Assembly: GCF_006965485.1 (NCBI RefSeq)
Contig: NZ_CP041360.1
Coordinates: forward strand, 3,162,001 to 3,226,000
DNA from: Spirosoma sp. KCTC 42546
GTDB taxonomy: Bacteria; Bacteroidota; Bacteroidia; Cytophagales; Spirosomataceae
Direction of reading: 5' to 3'
DNA: 64,000 nt
The position numbers were made by a program, and so were the translations under genes. The notes under the pieces are model-generated. The model did not search any database. It saw only the letters and a list, made by a program, of their open reading frames with translations, and was not told the DNA's origin. Shown piece by piece: positions 42,725 to 49,976 of this stretch (position 1 is its first letter; each line of letters begins with the position of its first letter).

Positions 42725-43321
42725 ATGTCGCTTACTACGTTAGGACTTGAATTGCCGACCGACCCGCGCTGGGTCAATATTGCCGAAATGAATATTGGCG
42801 AGATTCTGATCGACCATGCCTGGTGCGAACAGAAAGCGGCTTCGTCCTGCATCTCGCTCATTGTCATGTACACCGACAAAGTGAAACTGGTGGAGGTGCT
42901 GACGCCCATCGTGACCGAAGAGTGGGGTCATTTTCAGCGGGTGCTTAAAGAGTTGAAGAAGCGGAATATTCCGCTGGGTCGTCAGCGGAAGGATGAGTAC
43001 GTGAATCAACTCCGCACCCGCATCCGTCGAACCAGTGGCGATCAGCAGGGGCAGATGATGGACAATCTGCTCATCAATGCTCTCGTTGAGGCCCGTAGTT
43101 GCGAACGCTTCAAACTCCTCTCAGAACACCTCGCCGATGAAAGCTTACAGAAGTTTTATCGGGAGCTGATGATTTCGGAAGCGGGTCATTACCGCACCTT
43201 TATCGAACTCGCCGAGACTTATTTACCCGCCAAACGGGTTCGGGAGCGGTGGAAAGAATTTCTGGCCATCGAAGCCGACATTATGGCCAGTCTGGACGTT
43301 CGGAGCGATCGAATGCATTGA
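42725..43321 (+). CDS. miaE: tRNA-(ms2io6A37) hydroxylase MiaE
   Basis: A 198-residue non-haem di-iron monooxygenase that hydroxylates the isopentenyl group of ms2i6A37 in tRNA. A ferritin-like bundle with iron ligands at IDHAWCEQKAASSCISL (E35 region), TEEWGHFQRVL (E66, H69), EARSCERFKLLSEHL and ISEAGHYRTFIEL, all in the family spacing. Start 42725 (MSLTTLGLELPTDPRW) is set by the -7 box. It lies alone, upstream of a toxin-antitoxin-like pair. Confidence 0.9.
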   Translation: MSLTTLGLELPTDPRWVNIAEMNIGEILIDHAWCEQKAASSCISLIVMYTDKVKLVEVLTPIVTEEWGHFQRVLKELKKRNIPLGRQRKDEYVNQLRTRIRRTSGDQQGQMMDNLLINALVEARSCERFKLLSEHLADESLQKFYRELMISEAGHYRTFIELAETYLPAKRVRERWKEFLAIEADIMASLDVRSDRMH

Positions 43322-43351
43322 TAGACTGAATTACTTTTTTCGTTACATTTG
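43318..43351 (+). promoter_or_regulatory. Bacteroidota-type promoter of the antitoxin/zeta pair
   Basis: TTG at 43318-43320 and TACATTTG at 43344-43351, spacing 23. The TTG overlaps the end of miaE. Predicted transcription start near 43358 favours ATG 43379. Confidence 0.6.
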
Positions 43352-43378
43352 GTAGTTATCAGTAAAACGACCGTTACT

Positions 43379-43690
43379 ATGGATATGAAGGTACTGCCCT
43401 GGATTAAAGACGACGTAGCGATTGAAATTATCGGCAAGATGATTGCCGAGCAGAACCGATTGTTGATCAGTGTTTTGGATGCTTTTGAGAGCGTTGGCTT
43501 TGATGAAGATAGCTATCAGGTACAAAATAATGCGGATTACCAATATCATAATCAGCGGATTATGTTTTTGCAGGCTGAAATTGATCAAATCTATCAGGGT
43601 GAGAATAAAGCAGAATTAATAGAAAAGGTAAATACCCAGTATGCTCCTTATATTAAGGGACGGTTGAAAACTCTTAAGTCATTAGTATAG
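43379..43690 (+). CDS. Antitoxin-like protein upstream of a zeta toxin
   Basis: A 103-residue helical, acidic protein of unknown family. Begins MDMKVLPWIKDDVAIEIIGKMIAEQNRLLISVLDAF and ends with YAPYIKGRLKTLKSLV. It lies 6 bp upstream of a zeta-toxin gene, the usual place of the epsilon-like antitoxin, although no similarity to known epsilon is seen. Identity rests on position and size. Because the toxin partner is broken by a nonsense codon, the gene may now be free of its original role. Confidence 0.6.
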   Translation: MDMKVLPWIKDDVAIEIIGKMIAEQNRLLISVLDAFESVGFDEDSYQVQNNADYQYHNQRIMFLQAEIDQIYQGENKAELIEKVNTQYAPYIKGRLKTLKSLV

Positions 43691-43696
43691 TACAAA

Positions 43697-44539
43697 ATGG
43701 AATTACATGAGTTTTCAGACAAAGAACTAGAAAGAGCTAAAAGACGGCTGTATCAACGATATTTTTCTAGTGATTTCATTTATACAGATCAGCAACCATT
43801 CGGTATACTTCTTGGCGGTTAGCCAGCTTCAGGCAAGACGAGCCTCTTTGATTACATACAGCGGGAAAATCCAACGATTAAATTCGTTGCTATCAATGGT
43901 GATGAATATCGGCAGTATCACCCGAGGGCGACAGAGCTAAATGAAGAATACGGCCAGGATGCTCCTAAATACACACAACCTTTCTCCAACACCTTAGTCG
44001 AATACCTCAAAGCTGAATGCCTGCGCTTGCGCTGCAATTTCATCATTGAAGGCACCATGCGTACCTACGCCGTTATCGAACGAACAGCACAGGAAATTAA
44101 ACAGGCCGGTTTTCGGTGCGAAGCCCATGCGTTAGCCATCCACCGCCAGGATAGCCTGTTAGGCGTATTTCAGCGATTTGAAAGCGATAAACAGCGTACA
44201 GGTGTTGGTCGGTTCTCACCAATTGCTGTTCACGATGAAGCGTATCGCCAGATTCCACTCAATCTCGCTAAAGCTGAAGACGAGAAACTGTTCGACCGGA
44301 TTGTTGTGTATACGCGCCAGCCCGATGGGCAACTTACCATGGGATTGGAGCGAACGGGCGATCAGCTTGAGCCTGCAAATTTTAACAGGGAGTTTGACCG
44401 ACTTCGCCAGCCTATTTTCGATCAGATATTTTACCATCAGCAATGGCTTGCTCTCCTGGAACTAGCGCAAACGCGTAACGAAACAAACGATGATTACCTC
44501 AAACAGATTGATGCGTTTGTTCAGCTGTTTAGCGTGTAG
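43697..44539 (+). pseudogene. Zeta-toxin family kinase with amber codon in the P-loop
   Basis: A 280-codon frame from ATG 43697 to the stop at 44537-44539, interrupted by TAG at 43820-43822 (codon 42). The text around it is GILLGG-stop-PASGKTSLFDY; the stop replaces what in the family is usually Gln (GGQPxSGKT), so a single CAG to TAG change is the simplest cause. Everything else is intact: Walker A lysine K47, VAINGDEYRQYHPRA (the acidic substrate site), FSNTLVEYLKAECLRLRCNFIIEGTMRT and the long C-terminal helices. Zeta toxins phosphorylate UDP-N-acetyl sugars (or nucleotides) and block cell-wall synthesis. Translation restart at 44027 (TTG) would miss the ATP site, so the toxin should be inactive. 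Confidence 0.85.
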
Positions 44540-44612
44540 TACCGACCGTCTCGGTCGGGCGTCTAGTTAAGAGTTACTCACCTAACCGGAACGTTCGGTA
44601 CTACTGCCTTGA
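44537..44612. repeat. TAGTACCGACCG-family repeat, degenerate copy
   Basis: GTAGTACCGACCGTCTCGGTCGG starts at 44537 and the inverse GGTACTAC lies near 44598-44605 within the 3' end of the truncated WYL gene. The arms pair well only at the outer 10-13 bp. The perfect relative is at 53747-53821. Confidence 0.6.
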
Positions 44613-45064
44613 TACTGTTTCAATGCCTGCCGGAAGAAACTCGTTAGCTCTTCTACTACTGTTTGGGGAGAAATCACCTTCACCGAATCGCCTAAGCGGG
44701 CCAGTTCAAATACCAGTTCTTTATTGACGATAATCGTCAGTTTTACCCGAAACTCGGCTTCCGTATCGATCAGGATGTCTTCTTCCTGAAACGGATAAAA
44801 TGGTTGCGCCCGAAAATGAAGTCCCTGCTGGCGGGTAAATGACAGAATGACCTCTTCGGCAGGATCGTCGTAAGCAGCTACGCCCAATGCCTGCCGAAAA
44901 TAGACATCGGCATCGAAAGCGGGCGGATCACACAGGACATCAATGATCTGGAACGAATGGGCCATGATCCGGTCCAGACCAAACACCCGGATTTTCTGGT
45001 AGTCGAGCTGCCAGCCCACCACATACCTGAAATTGATAATCGTCGTACCAGATAGGAATTGAAA
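44582..45064 (-). pseudogene. WYL-domain regulator remnant, N-terminus missing
   Basis: The frame 45064 to 44582 starts right after a stop (45065-45067) and reads NFRYVVGWQLDYQKIRVFGLDRIM, which is the middle of a WYL domain (WYL...RxFxLdRI), followed by a WCX-like part (ALGVAAYDDPAEEVILSFTRQQG...VELTSFFRQAL). The winged-helix DNA-binding domain and the first half of WYL are gone, and no start codon precedes it. Its last codons (QGSSTERSG) lie in a repeat arm, so both ends look disturbed. A GTG-start short product from 45022 is possible but unlikely to work. Confidence 0.7.
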
Positions 45065-45296
45065 TCACGAAAGCAGACAATGTGGGGGAGCGCGTCAACT
45101 CGTTTAATCGTAGGCTAACTTGGCTTGTTATGTCTAGTCACGTATATAGTCTATCGTTTAGAAGTGAATTCATAGTTATACCCGTATGCCTACTATAGGC
45201 GACTAATGGTTATAGTGTTTTTTAGATTTAGTTGACCATTTTGGGCATGGGTTAGCCACTTAATTAATAGTTTGTTAAATTTTTTCGGATTGAGGC

Positions 45297-45324
45297 TTTG
45301 CCATAAGATGAAAGGGTAACTTTG
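45297..45324 (+). promoter_or_regulatory. Bacteroidota-type promoter of the zinc-ribbon protein gene
   Basis: TTTG at 45297-45300 and TAACTTTG at 45317-45324 with a spacing of 16. The expected start of transcription (near 45331) lies within the hairpin that follows. Confidence 0.65.
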
Positions 45325-45325
45325 G

Positions 45326-45370
45326 GTACTAAAATCAAGCTTCTGGCCTTGTCAGGCTTGTTTTTAGTAC
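45326..45370 (+). promoter_or_regulatory. Hairpin in the leader of the zinc-ribbon gene
   Basis: GTACTAAAATCAAGC (45326-45340) pairs with 45356-45370 at 14 of 15 positions with a 15-base loop. Located between the -7 box and the ATG at 45389; the right arm contains a T run (GCTTGTTTTTAGTAC), so it might attenuate transcription or protect the mRNA end. Confidence 0.55.
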
Positions 45371-45388
45371 CCCGTAACTCACTCACTC

Positions 45389-45634
45389 ATGACTTCTCTA
45401 CTTCTCATCCTCCTCGCAGTAGGGGGTATTGTTTTACTTTTGATCCTGGTTTACCTCTACCGGACAATTAGTTTTACAAAGAGATGCCCCGTTTGTGGCA
45501 ATCCACATCCTGACCGGGTAGCTCGCCCTAAACTGCTAAAAATCGTTCAAAGCAAAGCCTATCATTGCACAGCCTGTGGTAAGCGGTTTTATCAAATAGG
45601 TGCAGGGGAAGATTTAACCTCGATCCCAGTATGA
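45389..45634 (+). CDS. Small membrane protein with C-terminal zinc ribbon
   Basis: An 81-residue protein: an N-terminal membrane helix (LLLILLAVGGIVLLLILVYLY, 4-24), then CPVCG at 33-37 and CTACGKRF at 60-67, forming a CxxC-CxxC zinc ribbon on the cytoplasmic side by the positive-inside rule. Function unknown. The stop (TGA) overlaps the start of the next small gene (ATGA). Confidence 0.68.
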   Translation: MTSLLLILLAVGGIVLLLILVYLYRTISFTKRCPVCGNPHPDRVARPKLLKIVQSKAYHCTACGKRFYQIGAGEDLTSIPV

Positions 45635-45801
45635 AGAGTAAGCTTTTTCGCACGCTTAGTATTATATCCCTTCTGATATCCACACTCCTGATGGTTAGCG
45701 TACTGTTTATCCCATTCAGGAGCCGATATACCTTACTGTGCTTCCTGGTTTCTCTTATTTTTACGGGTATGGGGCTTTATTTATCCCGTAGGTCAGTGTA
45801 G
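45631..45801 (+). CDS. Small two-helix membrane protein, 56 aa
   Basis: ATG 45631 to TAG 45801. KSKLFRT, then hydrophobic helix 1 (LSIISLLISTLLMVSVLFI), a basic turn PFRSRY and helix 2 (TLLCFLVSLIFTGMGLYL), ending in RRSV. Overlaps the zinc-ribbon gene by 4 bases and is probably co-translated with it as a membrane pair. Confidence 0.6.
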   Translation: MKSKLFRTLSIISLLISTLLMVSVLFIPFRSRYTLLCFLVSLIFTGMGLYLSRRSV

Positions 45802-45814
45802 TAGGCGTTGATCT

Positions 45815-45854
45815 ACCTCACTGAAGCGTCCACAACCTCACTGAAGCGTCCACA
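45815..45854 (+). repeat. Tandem 20-bp duplication
   Basis: ACCTCACTGAAGCGTCCACA occurs twice without interruption (45815-45834 and 45835-45854), just upstream of the SGNH gene promoter. Could be a two-site binding region or a slippage product. Confidence 0.8.
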
Positions 45855-45903
45855 TAGGTATAGCTGTATACTTAAGGGAAAAATAAACTTTAGGTGATTT
45901 GGG

Positions 45904-45911
45904 TATCTTTG
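45904..45911 (+). promoter_or_regulatory. Bacteroidota -7 box (TATCTTTG) for the SGNH gene
   Basis: TATCTTTG, 12 bp ahead of the ATG at 45923; the leader would be extremely short. No strong -33 element. Confidence 0.5.
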
Positions 45912-45922
45912 GTTTTTGATCC

Positions 45923-46531
45923 ATGAAGCCATTCGTAAAGAAGGTACTTGCTTACCTGGTTAGACAACTTAATCCCGAACCGAAAAACCCGTCTATTATT
46001 CTGATTGGTGACTCACTCATTCGCATGGGGAACTGGAAGGAGTTATTGAACCGGAGCGATTTCATTAACCGGGGCATAGGTGGCGAAACGCTAAGCCAAA
46101 TTCATGCACGCCTGAAACAGTTAGCAGATACGACAGCGAGGATTGCGTTTATTGAGGGAGGTATAAATGACTTGCCTCCGTCTGATGCGGATACTCTTTT
46201 GGCTGAATACCAGGAAATGGCTACCGTATTTCAATCAAAACAGTTGATTCTTGTCATCACCTCTTTGGTTTGTATTTCTCCACAAGCAGCAAAAAAATAT
46301 CCCTGGCGAAGCGATTGGAGGGCTATTAATACCCAGGTAACTAGCCTGAATGAGAAACTTAAGGCCTTTTGTGGTGAAAAAAATATTGATTTTATTGACT
46401 TGAATTCGTTGCTGTCCGACTCCGTGCAGTTACAAGCAGAATATACTACCGATGGGGTTCATTTAACAGAATCTGCCTACCGTATCTGGGCCGCTGAAGC
46501 TATACGGATTTTACAGAAGTACCAGATTTAG
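45923..46531 (+). CDS. SGNH/GDSL-type hydrolase
   Basis: A 202-residue esterase/lipase-like enzyme. Blocks I, II, III and V are evident: ILIGDSLI with the nucleophile S31; NRGIGGETL with Gly of block II (51-56); EGGINDL with N82; DGVHL with D177 and H180. No signal peptide, so it acts in the cytoplasm or a leaderless location. Substrate unknown (the family includes lysophospholipases, acetylxylan esterases and platelet-activating-factor hydrolase-like enzymes). Confidence 0.88.
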   Translation: MKPFVKKVLAYLVRQLNPEPKNPSIILIGDSLIRMGNWKELLNRSDFINRGIGGETLSQIHARLKQLADTTARIAFIEGGINDLPPSDADTLLAEYQEMATVFQSKQLILVITSLVCISPQAAKKYPWRSDWRAINTQVTSLNEKLKAFCGEKNIDFIDLNSLLSDSVQLQAEYTTDGVHLTESAYRIWAAEAIRILQKYQI

Positions 46532-46729
46532 TGACTGAGTTGTATCTGGACTTGCCCTTTTGAAGGTGCGATCCTGGTGCATTCCCGTTATTTACCCTGC
46601 CAGATTTTTCGGAAGTGCGCTTTGCTGATAGGTTTTTTGCTGGATAAGTTTGGTAATTATCTACCTGCCTGGGCTGTTGTGGTGAGTGGGAGGGTTATCT
46701 TTACAGTCCGATTCTATACTCACCGGCTC

Positions 46730-49700
46730 ATGACTTTTCTTCAACAAACGGCACATAAAATTTTTGACCAGCACGGCCCCAGCCTGAGCGACGTATGGGT
46801 GATTTTGCCCACACGCCGGGCTGTATCGGTGTTTCTGGACGAATTAGCGGCTTGTTCTGACAGACCGTTTCTGGCTCCTCATGCACTGGCGGTCGATGAT
46901 TTTATTACGCAGGCTGCTGGTGTACAGCTCATTGATTCGGTTAGTTTGCTGTTTGAACTCTATGATGTTTTTAAGGAAATAGACCCTCTGGTTGAATTTG
47001 AGCAATTTATTGGTTGGGCGTCGGTGCTACTGGCCGACTTCGATCGTATTGATCAATACCTTATTAGTCCAACTGAACTCTTCAGTTACCTGACAGCCGC
47101 TAAAACGCTTGAGCGTTGGCAGGTTGATCGGCCTTCATCTGCGCAGCCAATTGTAGAAACCCCCGGAACAGCTCGCTATTTCAAACTGTTCGAAAACTTA
47201 CACACGGCTTACAACGCCCTGCATCAACGCCTGACCGAACAGAGATTAGCGTATCGGGGAATGGCATACCGATTGCTCGCCCAGGATGTAGAGCCCCTGA
47301 TTCGAGACAATCTGGCCTATGAACGGGTGTATTTTGTGGGCTTTAATGCCCTTAGCCGCGCTGAAGAACATATTATCCGGGTGCTGGTCGATGCCCAGAA
47401 AGCGGAGCTTATCTGGGATGCTGACCAATATTATATCCGCGATTGGGGACAGGAAGCGGGTGAATTTCTCCGCCGATACCGGGATAATGGCTGGTTTTTC
47501 TCAAAACAAAACCAGGAAGATCTGGCCCAACAATCGAACAATCTGCTGGGTACGGAGAAAAATATACGGATTGTTGGCGTGCCAAACGCAAGCATGCAGG
47601 CAAAAGTGGCCGGAAAGATTTATAGCGATTGGCAGAGGGCATGGAGCGCGGAGCAGGGAGTAGGGGATGCGTCATCTCCGCACTCCGCCCCCCCTGCCCC
47701 GCGCCCCAAAACCGCTATTGTGCTGGCTGATGAGACGTTATTGATTCCGGTGTTATATGCTCTTGACGAAAACGTGACCGATCTGAACGTCACAATGGGC
47801 TTGTCGCTGCGATCGTCGTTGTTGTTTACCCTGGTCGATACCCTGTTCGAGATGCAACGGACAGTGCACGAATTCAGAACAAAGGATGGGCGTGATCTGC
47901 GGATTCCCAAATACCATCACCGCCATGTAGTAAAGGTGCTGAATCATCCGTTTGTAAAGCAGTATGAGCGCATTCGGGAACTTATGTGGCCTGGTGAATT
48001 TCTGGAATCGGGAGAGGTATTACCGCCAGAACCGTTGTTCCAGTGGATAGCGAAGGTGATCGTGAAAGATCAGCGCGTGTACCTCACCGAAAAGGAAATG
48101 AGGGAGTTAGGGCAGGATGATCCGCTCATTCGGGTATTATTTACCCGTTGGCCCAACGAGAATCCGATGAAAGCCATTCGCGTTTTCTACGAGTTGATCG
48201 AGCTACTGCGCGATGTGTACAGGGTCAGCCAGGATGCTATCGAGATCGAGTATCTCTACCTCTTCTTTACGCTCCTTAAACAACTCGAAGCAACACTGGA
48301 GGGTGGGCAGGTAGCGGTGGGCAGAGAGCAGGGAGCGCGGAGCCGGGAGCCGGGAGCCGGGAACCGTGATTCTGCTGTCGATCCCTCCACCCGCTCCGCG
48401 CCCATGGCTCCCCGCTCCCTGCCCCCGGCTCCGCGCTCCGAGCACCCCGCTATTACCGTGCGGAGTTTTCGACAGTTTCTGTATGAACTGATTCGGCAAA
48501 CGAGTATTCCGTTTACGAGTGAAGGGAAGAGTCAGTTGCAAATTATGGGGATGCTCGAAACACGGGCGCTGGACTTCGACCGGGTGATTATACTGTCGGT
48601 CAATGAAGGTGTATTGCCGCAATCCCGGAAGTTAAACTCGCTGATCCCATTCGATATTGCTGCTGAACTGCACATGCCTACGTACCGGGAACAGGAAGCT
48701 GTAATGGCCTATCACTTTTACCGGCTGTTGCAACGGGCGAGCGAGATTGTACTTCTGCACACCACATCTACCGATGCCTATGGAAACAGCAAAGGAGAGC
48801 CTAGCCGGTTTATCCGGCAAATTGAACATGAACTGGTGCCCCGCTCGAAAGGGCTTATCCGGATCAGCCACCCCACAGTGCGCTTCGGTCGAACGGGTGC
48901 TAGTACGGTAGCTGATCTGACGGATTTGCGGGTGCCTAAAACGGATGCTATCCGCGCCGAACTCATCAATACACTAACAACAAGAGGCCTGTATCCATCT
49001 TACCTGAATCAGTTCGTGAGTTGCTCCATGCGCTTTTATTTCAGCCGGATCGTGAACATTAGCGAGGAGGAAGATATAGAAGAGAAAATGGGGGCCGCCG
49101 AGTTCGGGAGCTGGCTCCATATGGTGCTGGAGCGGCTGGATAAAGACTATCGGCTGAAAAACCTGCCTATTGATGAGTCGATTATCAAGAACCTGCTGGA
49201 AGAAGAGTTTGCGAAGTCGATGAAGGGTCGGGTTATTGAATCGGGAATGAATTTACTCCTGTACGAACTGGCGCAGAAACTCATGCTCGACTTCCAGCGG
49301 GAGCAAAGTAAACTGGCTGGACTTACCGTTATCGGAACTGAGCAAACCCTCGAAACCTACCTGATGGTACCCCTGGCTGATGGTCAGGAAATTCGGGTGC
49401 GAATAGCCGGTAAAGTGGACCGAATCGAACAGTTTGGCGATCAAATTCGGATCGTGGATTATAAAACAGGACGGGTTGATTTATCCGATAAAACACCCAG
49501 CGACCTATCGGAAAAACTCCTGAAAGACGGTAAGGAAGAAAAAATGAGGCAGTTGTGGTTATACCGCTATCTGGCCCTCAAGAATATCAGAGACTACGGC
49601 GGCCTGCCCCGCGATAAAGCCAAACGGGATATTTTCCCGGCCAGAGGGCTGCCGGTTGAAGCAGGATTTTATTCCTTTCGGGATATCAGTGGTGGTTTCA

Positions 49701-49876
49701 AAACGAACCCCGTTCGGTTCGATACCAATGATGATCCTGAACAGTACATCAACGATTCGGAAGAATTATTACGGCAACTGATCCGCCAGCTTCTGGATGA
49801 AACGGAACCGTTTAAGAAGACCGACAAACTCGAAACCTGCCAGTTCTGTGATTTTAAAGGGATTTGTGGGCGATAA
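46730..49876 (+). CDS. AddB-like PD-(D/E)XK nuclease with Fe-S cysteines, carrying two in-frame repeat insertions
   Basis: A 1048-residue protein of the AddB/RecB-nuclease type. The N-terminal region (SDVWVILPTRRAVSVFLDELA) is helicase-like but degraded; the C-terminal nuclease has IRIVDYKTGR (the D-...-YK of PD-(D/E)XK) and an Fe-S cluster from C765 (SCSMRF) with C1037, C1040 and C1046 (C-x2-C-x5-C). In AddAB, AddB recognises Chi and cuts the 5' strand at double-strand breaks. Residues about 305-326 (AWSAEQGVGDASSPHSAPPAPRP) and 535-570 are low-complexity stretches coded by inverted repeats and look like insertions. Start 46730 (MTFLQQTAHKIFD) is better than earlier frames. AddA is not in the window. 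Confidence 0.82.
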   Translation: MTFLQQTAHKIFDQHGPSLSDVWVILPTRRAVSVFLDELAACSDRPFLAPHALAVDDFITQAAGVQLIDSVSLLFELYDVFKEIDPLVEFEQFIGWASVLLADFDRIDQYLISPTELFSYLTAAKTLERWQVDRPSSAQPIVETPGTARYFKLFENLHTAYNALHQRLTEQRLAYRGMAYRLLAQDVEPLIRDNLAYERVYFVGFNALSRAEEHIIRVLVDAQKAELIWDADQYYIRDWGQEAGEFLRRYRDNGWFFSKQNQEDLAQQSNNLLGTEKNIRIVGVPNASMQAKVAGKIYSDWQRAWSAEQGVGDASSPHSAPPAPRPKTAIVLADETLLIPVLYALDENVTDLNVTMGLSLRSSLLFTLVDTLFEMQRTVHEFRTKDGRDLRIPKYHHRHVVKVLNHPFVKQYERIRELMWPGEFLESGEVLPPEPLFQWIAKVIVKDQRVYLTEKEMRELGQDDPLIRVLFTRWPNENPMKAIRVFYELIELLRDVYRVSQDAIEIEYLYLFFTLLKQLEATLEGGQVAVGREQGARSREPGAGNRDSAVDPSTRSAPMAPRSLPPAPRSEHPAITVRSFRQFLYELIRQTSIPFTSEGKSQLQIMGMLETRALDFDRVIILSVNEGVLPQSRKLNSLIPFDIAAELHMPTYREQEAVMAYHFYRLLQRASEIVLLHTTSTDAYGNSKGEPSRFIRQIEHELVPRSKGLIRISHPTVRFGRTGASTVADLTDLRVPKTDAIRAELINTLTTRGLYPSYLNQFVSCSMRFYFSRIVNISEEEDIEEKMGAAEFGSWLHMVLERLDKDYRLKNLPIDESIIKNLLEEEFAKSMKGRVIESGMNLLLYELAQKLMLDFQREQSKLAGLTVIGTEQTLETYLMVPLADGQEIRVRIAGKVDRIEQFGDQIRIVDYKTGRVDLSDKTPSDLSEKLLKDGKEEKMRQLWLYRYLALKNIRDYGGLPRDKAKRDIFPARGLPVEAGFYSFRDISGGFKTNPVRFDTNDDPEQYINDSEELLRQLIRQLLDETEPFKKTDKLETCQFCDFKGICGR
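47643..47707. repeat. GC-rich inverted repeat inside the AddB-like gene, copy 1
   Basis: Arms 47643-47660 (GGAGCGCGGAGCAGGGAG) and 47690-47707 match at 15 of 18 positions. In-frame and stop-free, it codes part of the low-complexity stretch. Same arm motif as copy 2. Confidence 0.8.
48332..48439. repeat. GC-rich inverted repeat inside the AddB-like gene, copy 2
   Basis: Arms 48332-48365 and 48406-48439 (34 nt) match at 30 of 34 positions; the outer 16 (GGAGCGCGGAGCCGGG) are perfect. In-frame, without stop, coding an Arg/Pro/Ser-rich stretch. Confidence 0.88.
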
Positions 49877-49886
49877 ACTGGAAGAG

Positions 49887-49969
49887 TGGAACGCTGATGA
49901 CGCAGATTTTTAAGATTAATATAGATTTATCATTCTAGATCTTAAAAAATCTGCGTCATCAGCGTTCCA
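49887..49969. repeat. GCTGATGACGCAGATTTTT-family inverted repeat
   Basis: Arms 49887-49916 (30 nt) and 49939-49969 (31 nt) match fully except for one extra base in the right arm. Between convergent AddB-like and acyl-CoA dehydrogenase genes, followed by a T run. Related to 13745 and 33292. Confidence 0.9.
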
Positions 49970-49976
49970 TTTTTTC

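Larger units (their letters stand above)
45068..45388. other. 321-bp intergenic region upstream of the zinc-ribbon gene
   Basis: AT-rich, with no open frame of quality. Contains the promoter at 45297-45324 and the leader hairpin 45326-45370 and, at its left end, the border of the truncated WYL gene. Nothing else recognised. Confidence 0.6.

Noticed and set aside
43820..43822. Amber codon as programmed recoding (pyrrolysine or readthrough)
   Set aside because: No PylRS or suppressor tRNA in the window and the codon lies in the P-loop of a toxin, so loss of function is simpler.
45815..45854. Tandem 20-mer as a CRISPR repeat
   Set aside because: Only two copies without spacers and no cas genes nearby.
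46577..46729. Longer N-terminus of the AddB-like protein
   Set aside because: The 51 extra residues are not family-like and cover a TATCTTTA promoter-like box at 46696; the ATG at 46730 begins the conserved domain.
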